Source: Alphaproteobacteria bacterium (lineage in GTDB: Bacteria > Pseudomonadota > Alphaproteobacteria > Rhizobiales > Aestuariivirgaceae). From it: 26,464 nt of DNA. The notes below the pieces were generated by a model. That model had not been told where the DNA came from, did not search any database, and worked only from the letters and a program-made list of their open reading frames with translations. Where the stretch lies: positions 1-26,464 of the forward strand of contig JAPLOT010000273.1 of the NCBI GenBank assembly GCA_026400595.1, in the 5' to 3' direction. This document shows positions 24,625-26,464 of this stretch, one piece after another (positions within the stretch are counted from its first letter, which is position 1; each line of letters begins with the position of its first letter). The translations under genes were made by a program, and so were the position numbers.

Positions 24625-25233
24625 CTACTGTTCGTCCTTGTACGTTTGAAGAACGCCCCGGTTCACCACACGAAGCCTGCGGTAGCCGATCTCGATCGCG
24701 CCTTGCTGAACCAGGTCGTTGAGGCAGGGCCGCAACGTCGACCTCGCAACGCCCACCATCTTGGCCAGATCATCCTGGGTCAGGCCGGTTTGCTCCGAAC
24801 TCTCCGTAAGTTGCAGAAGCCTGCGGCACACGCGTGCTCTCACAGAAAGCGACAGCGCCTCGGCCAGTAGGCCGATCGCCCGGTTCACGTTGATCGAACT
24901 GAGCCGGTAGAAGGCGCGCCACTGTTCCGGTCTCTCCTTCAGCATCGAGTGAATTGCGCCGTGAGGGACATGCAGGATCTTGCTTGCGATCGCGGCCTTG
25001 AGGCTGACGAGCCGAGGCGTGTCTGCCAGTTCGGCATTGTCGCCGATCCAGAAGCCAGGTTCGGCCCGATAGACCACGACGGGTTCGTCGGCGATCAGCG
25101 GGAAGGTGATTTCCAGCCCACCCGATGCCAAGCCGTAGAGTCCGTCTGCGGCATCCCCCGCCATGTAGATGAACTGGCCTGCGCGATAGCTTTGCCAGCG
25201 CGCAACGCGCGCGACCCATTCGCGGAAGTCCAA
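24625..25233 (-). CDS. Crp/Fnr-family transcriptional regulator, N-terminus possibly frameshifted
   Basis: A 202-residue regulator as written: a cyclic-nucleotide-binding-like beta barrel (about 15-100), a dimerisation helix (about 105-130) and a winged helix-turn-helix (about 150-190, LTQDDLAKMVGVARSTL). No cysteine cluster for an iron-sulphur centre is seen, so it is not FNR itself. The only start in this frame is TTG 25233, leaving it about 30 residues short of the usual 230. The frame stays open upstream (25234-25334) without ATG or GTG, while an overlapping frame starts at TTG 25315 after AAGGGAGA. Joining the two frames by one added base near 25280-25287 would give a normal length. It is divergent from the sulfatase gene and first in a - strand group. 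Confidence 0.82.
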   Translation of the reverse strand: MDFREWVARVARWQSYRAGQFIYMAGDAADGLYGLASGGLEITFPLIADEPVVVYRAEPGFWIGDNAELADTPRLVSLKAAIASKILHVPHGAIHSMLKERPEQWRAFYRLSSINVNRAIGLLAEALSLSVRARVCRRLLQLTESSEQTGLTQDDLAKMVGVARSTLRPCLNDLVQQGAIEIGYRRLRVVNRGVLQTYKDEQ

Positions 25234-25418
25234 TGACTGGTCTGCGAGCCAGCCGATCTCGTCCAGGGGCGCAAGGTTCAGCGCGGTCTTGGATGAAATG
25301 ATCTGAATTGGACAATCTCCCTTGAGCTTTCAGCTTACATCAGGCCTTTCCTGTCTGAACAGCATCTTGCGAACCGGTCGGATAGGCAATTCTGCACGAC
25401 AAAGTGGAGGACTGACCA

Positions 25419-26464
25419 ATGAATCAACGTAAAGTCGGCATAAGAGGGCTCGTACCGCGCCTCGGCGCGGTCGCGCTTCTTGTGATCATGTCTGCGGCGA
25501 CGGCCCTGGCGCAGGAGAAGAAGCCGAACATTCTCGTGATCTGGGGAGACGATATCGGCCAGTTCAACATCAGCGCCTTCAACCGCGGGATGATGGGCTA
25601 CCGCACGCCCAACATCGACAGCATTGCCGCGGAAGGCGCCCTGTTTACCGACTGGTACGGCCAGCAGAGCTGCACGGCAGGCCGCGCCGCCTTCATTACC
25701 GGCCAGTCGCCGATCCGTACCGGCCTCACGAAGGTCGGCCTGCCCGGAACGCCTGAGGGCATGAAGACGGAAGACCCGACGATCGCCACGCTGCTCAAGG
25801 CACAGGGTTATGCCACGGGTCAGTTCGGCAAGAACCATCTTGGCGATCGCGACGAGATGCTTCCCACCAACCATGGCTTCGACGAGTTCTTTGGAAATCT
25901 CTATCACCTCAATGCGGAGGAAGAACCCGAGAACCCCGACTACCCGAAGGACCCCGAGTTCAAGAAGCGTTTCGGTCCGCGCGGCGTCATCCACTCCTTC
26001 GCAAATCCGGACGGAACGCAGAGGATCGAGGACACCGGACCGCTGACGCGAAAGCGCATGGAAACGGTCGACGACGAAGTGACCAAGGAAGCGCTGCGCT
26101 TCATGGATGACGCGCACAAGAGCGGCAAGCCGTTCTTCGTCTGGTGGAACTCCACGCGCATGCATGTCTTCACCCATCTCAAGCCGGAGTCCGATGGCAA
26201 GACCGGACTTGGCATCTATGCCGATGGCATGGTCGAACATGACGGGCATGTCGGACAGCTGCTGGCGAAGCTCAAGGAGCTCGGCGTCGAGAACGACACC
26301 ATCGTGATGTACTCGACAGACAATGGCGCCGAAACCTTCACCTGGCCCGATGGCGGCACCACCATGTTCCGCGGCGAGAAGAACACCAACTGGGAGGGCG
26401 GCTATCGCGTTCCGACGGTGATCCGATGGCCCGGCGTCATCAAGCCCGGCACCGTGGTCAACGA
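25419..26464 (+). CDS. Arylsulfatase, secreted; cut by the window edge
   Basis: The first 348 codons of a type I sulfatase, which hydrolyses sulfate esters in the periplasm; the 3' end lies outside the window. A signal peptide covers about 1-31 (cut after ALA). Catalytic features are in place: D44 and D45 (WGDDIG) for the metal, C85 in CTAGR to become formylglycine, R89, GKNHLGD (137-143) with K138 and H140, and D301/N302 (STDNG). ATG 25419 has GGAGG 8 bases upstream. Cys at the formylglycine site means it needs a formylglycine-generating or anaerobic maturase, not seen here. It is divergent from the Crp-like gene, a natural candidate regulator. Confidence 0.93.
   Translation, partial: MNQRKVGIRGLVPRLGAVALLVIMSAATALAQEKKPNILVIWGDDIGQFNISAFNRGMMGYRTPNIDSIAAEGALFTDWYGQQSCTAGRAAFITGQSPIRTGLTKVGLPGTPEGMKTEDPTIATLLKAQGYATGQFGKNHLGDRDEMLPTNHGFDEFFGNLYHLNAEEEPENPDYPKDPEFKKRFGPRGVIHSFANPDGTQRIEDTGPLTRKRMETVDDEVTKEALRFMDDAHKSGKPFFVWWNSTRMHVFTHLKPESDGKTGLGIYADGMVEHDGHVGQLLAKLKELGVENDTIVMYSTDNGAETFTWPDGGTTMFRGEKNTNWEGGYRVPTVIRWPGVIKPGTVVN

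Overview
The window is high-GC, densely packed bacterial DNA. Genes overlap tightly, GTG starts are frequent, and several products (above all the FrcB/FrcC/FrcA-type sugar importer) closely resemble Sinorhizobium and other Hyphomicrobiales (Rhizobiales) proteins as I remember them. An alphaproteobacterium of or near that order is the best guess. No rRNA, tRNA, CRISPR array, integrase or complete insertion sequence was seen. All family calls rest on motifs and remembered homologues; no database search was run.

Layout. Positions 1-1078 hold no convincing gene, only ATTCCCTG-type repeats and small hairpins. From 1079 to 10526 everything is on the + strand and looks like a sugar utilisation locus: a HisC-like aminotransferase, a transketolase that lacks about 45 residues of its cofactor domain, a DhnA-type class I aldolase, a PfkB-family sugar kinase, an AroE-like dehydrogenase without the usual shikimate carboxylate-binding serines, and then the importer frcB-frcC-frcA. 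The importer has its own promoter, overlapped by a perfect 9+9 bp palindrome, and a strong hairpin sits between frcB and frcC. The likely logic is import by FrcBCA, phosphorylation by the PfkB kinase and cleavage by the aldolase; the role of the AroE-like enzyme is unknown.

From 10537 to 16815 a gamma-glutamyltransferase (- strand) stands divergent to a five-gene ABC importer of the urea/branched-chain amino acid class (binding protein, two ATPases, two permeases). This suggests periplasmic peptide or glutathione hydrolysis coupled to uptake, but the link is only positional.

From 16910 to 19987 three overlapping genes form a compact natural-product operon: a type III polyketide synthase with the full Cys-His-Asn triad, an isoprenylcysteine-methyltransferase-like membrane enzyme (as in Bacillus bpsA-bpsB), and a 14-helix DHA2-type exporter. 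A methylated, exported alkylpyrone or alkylresorcinol-like lipid is a reasonable prediction.

From 19993 to the end lie a membrane-anchored alpha/beta hydrolase (- strand), divergent from a CaCA-family cation/proton exchanger with a 22-bp near-palindrome between them. A - strand group follows (Crp/Fnr-type regulator, UMF1-type MFS transporter, small membrane protein). Divergent from the regulator is a secreted arylsulfatase that runs off the right edge. The regulator may carry a frameshift near its N-terminus.
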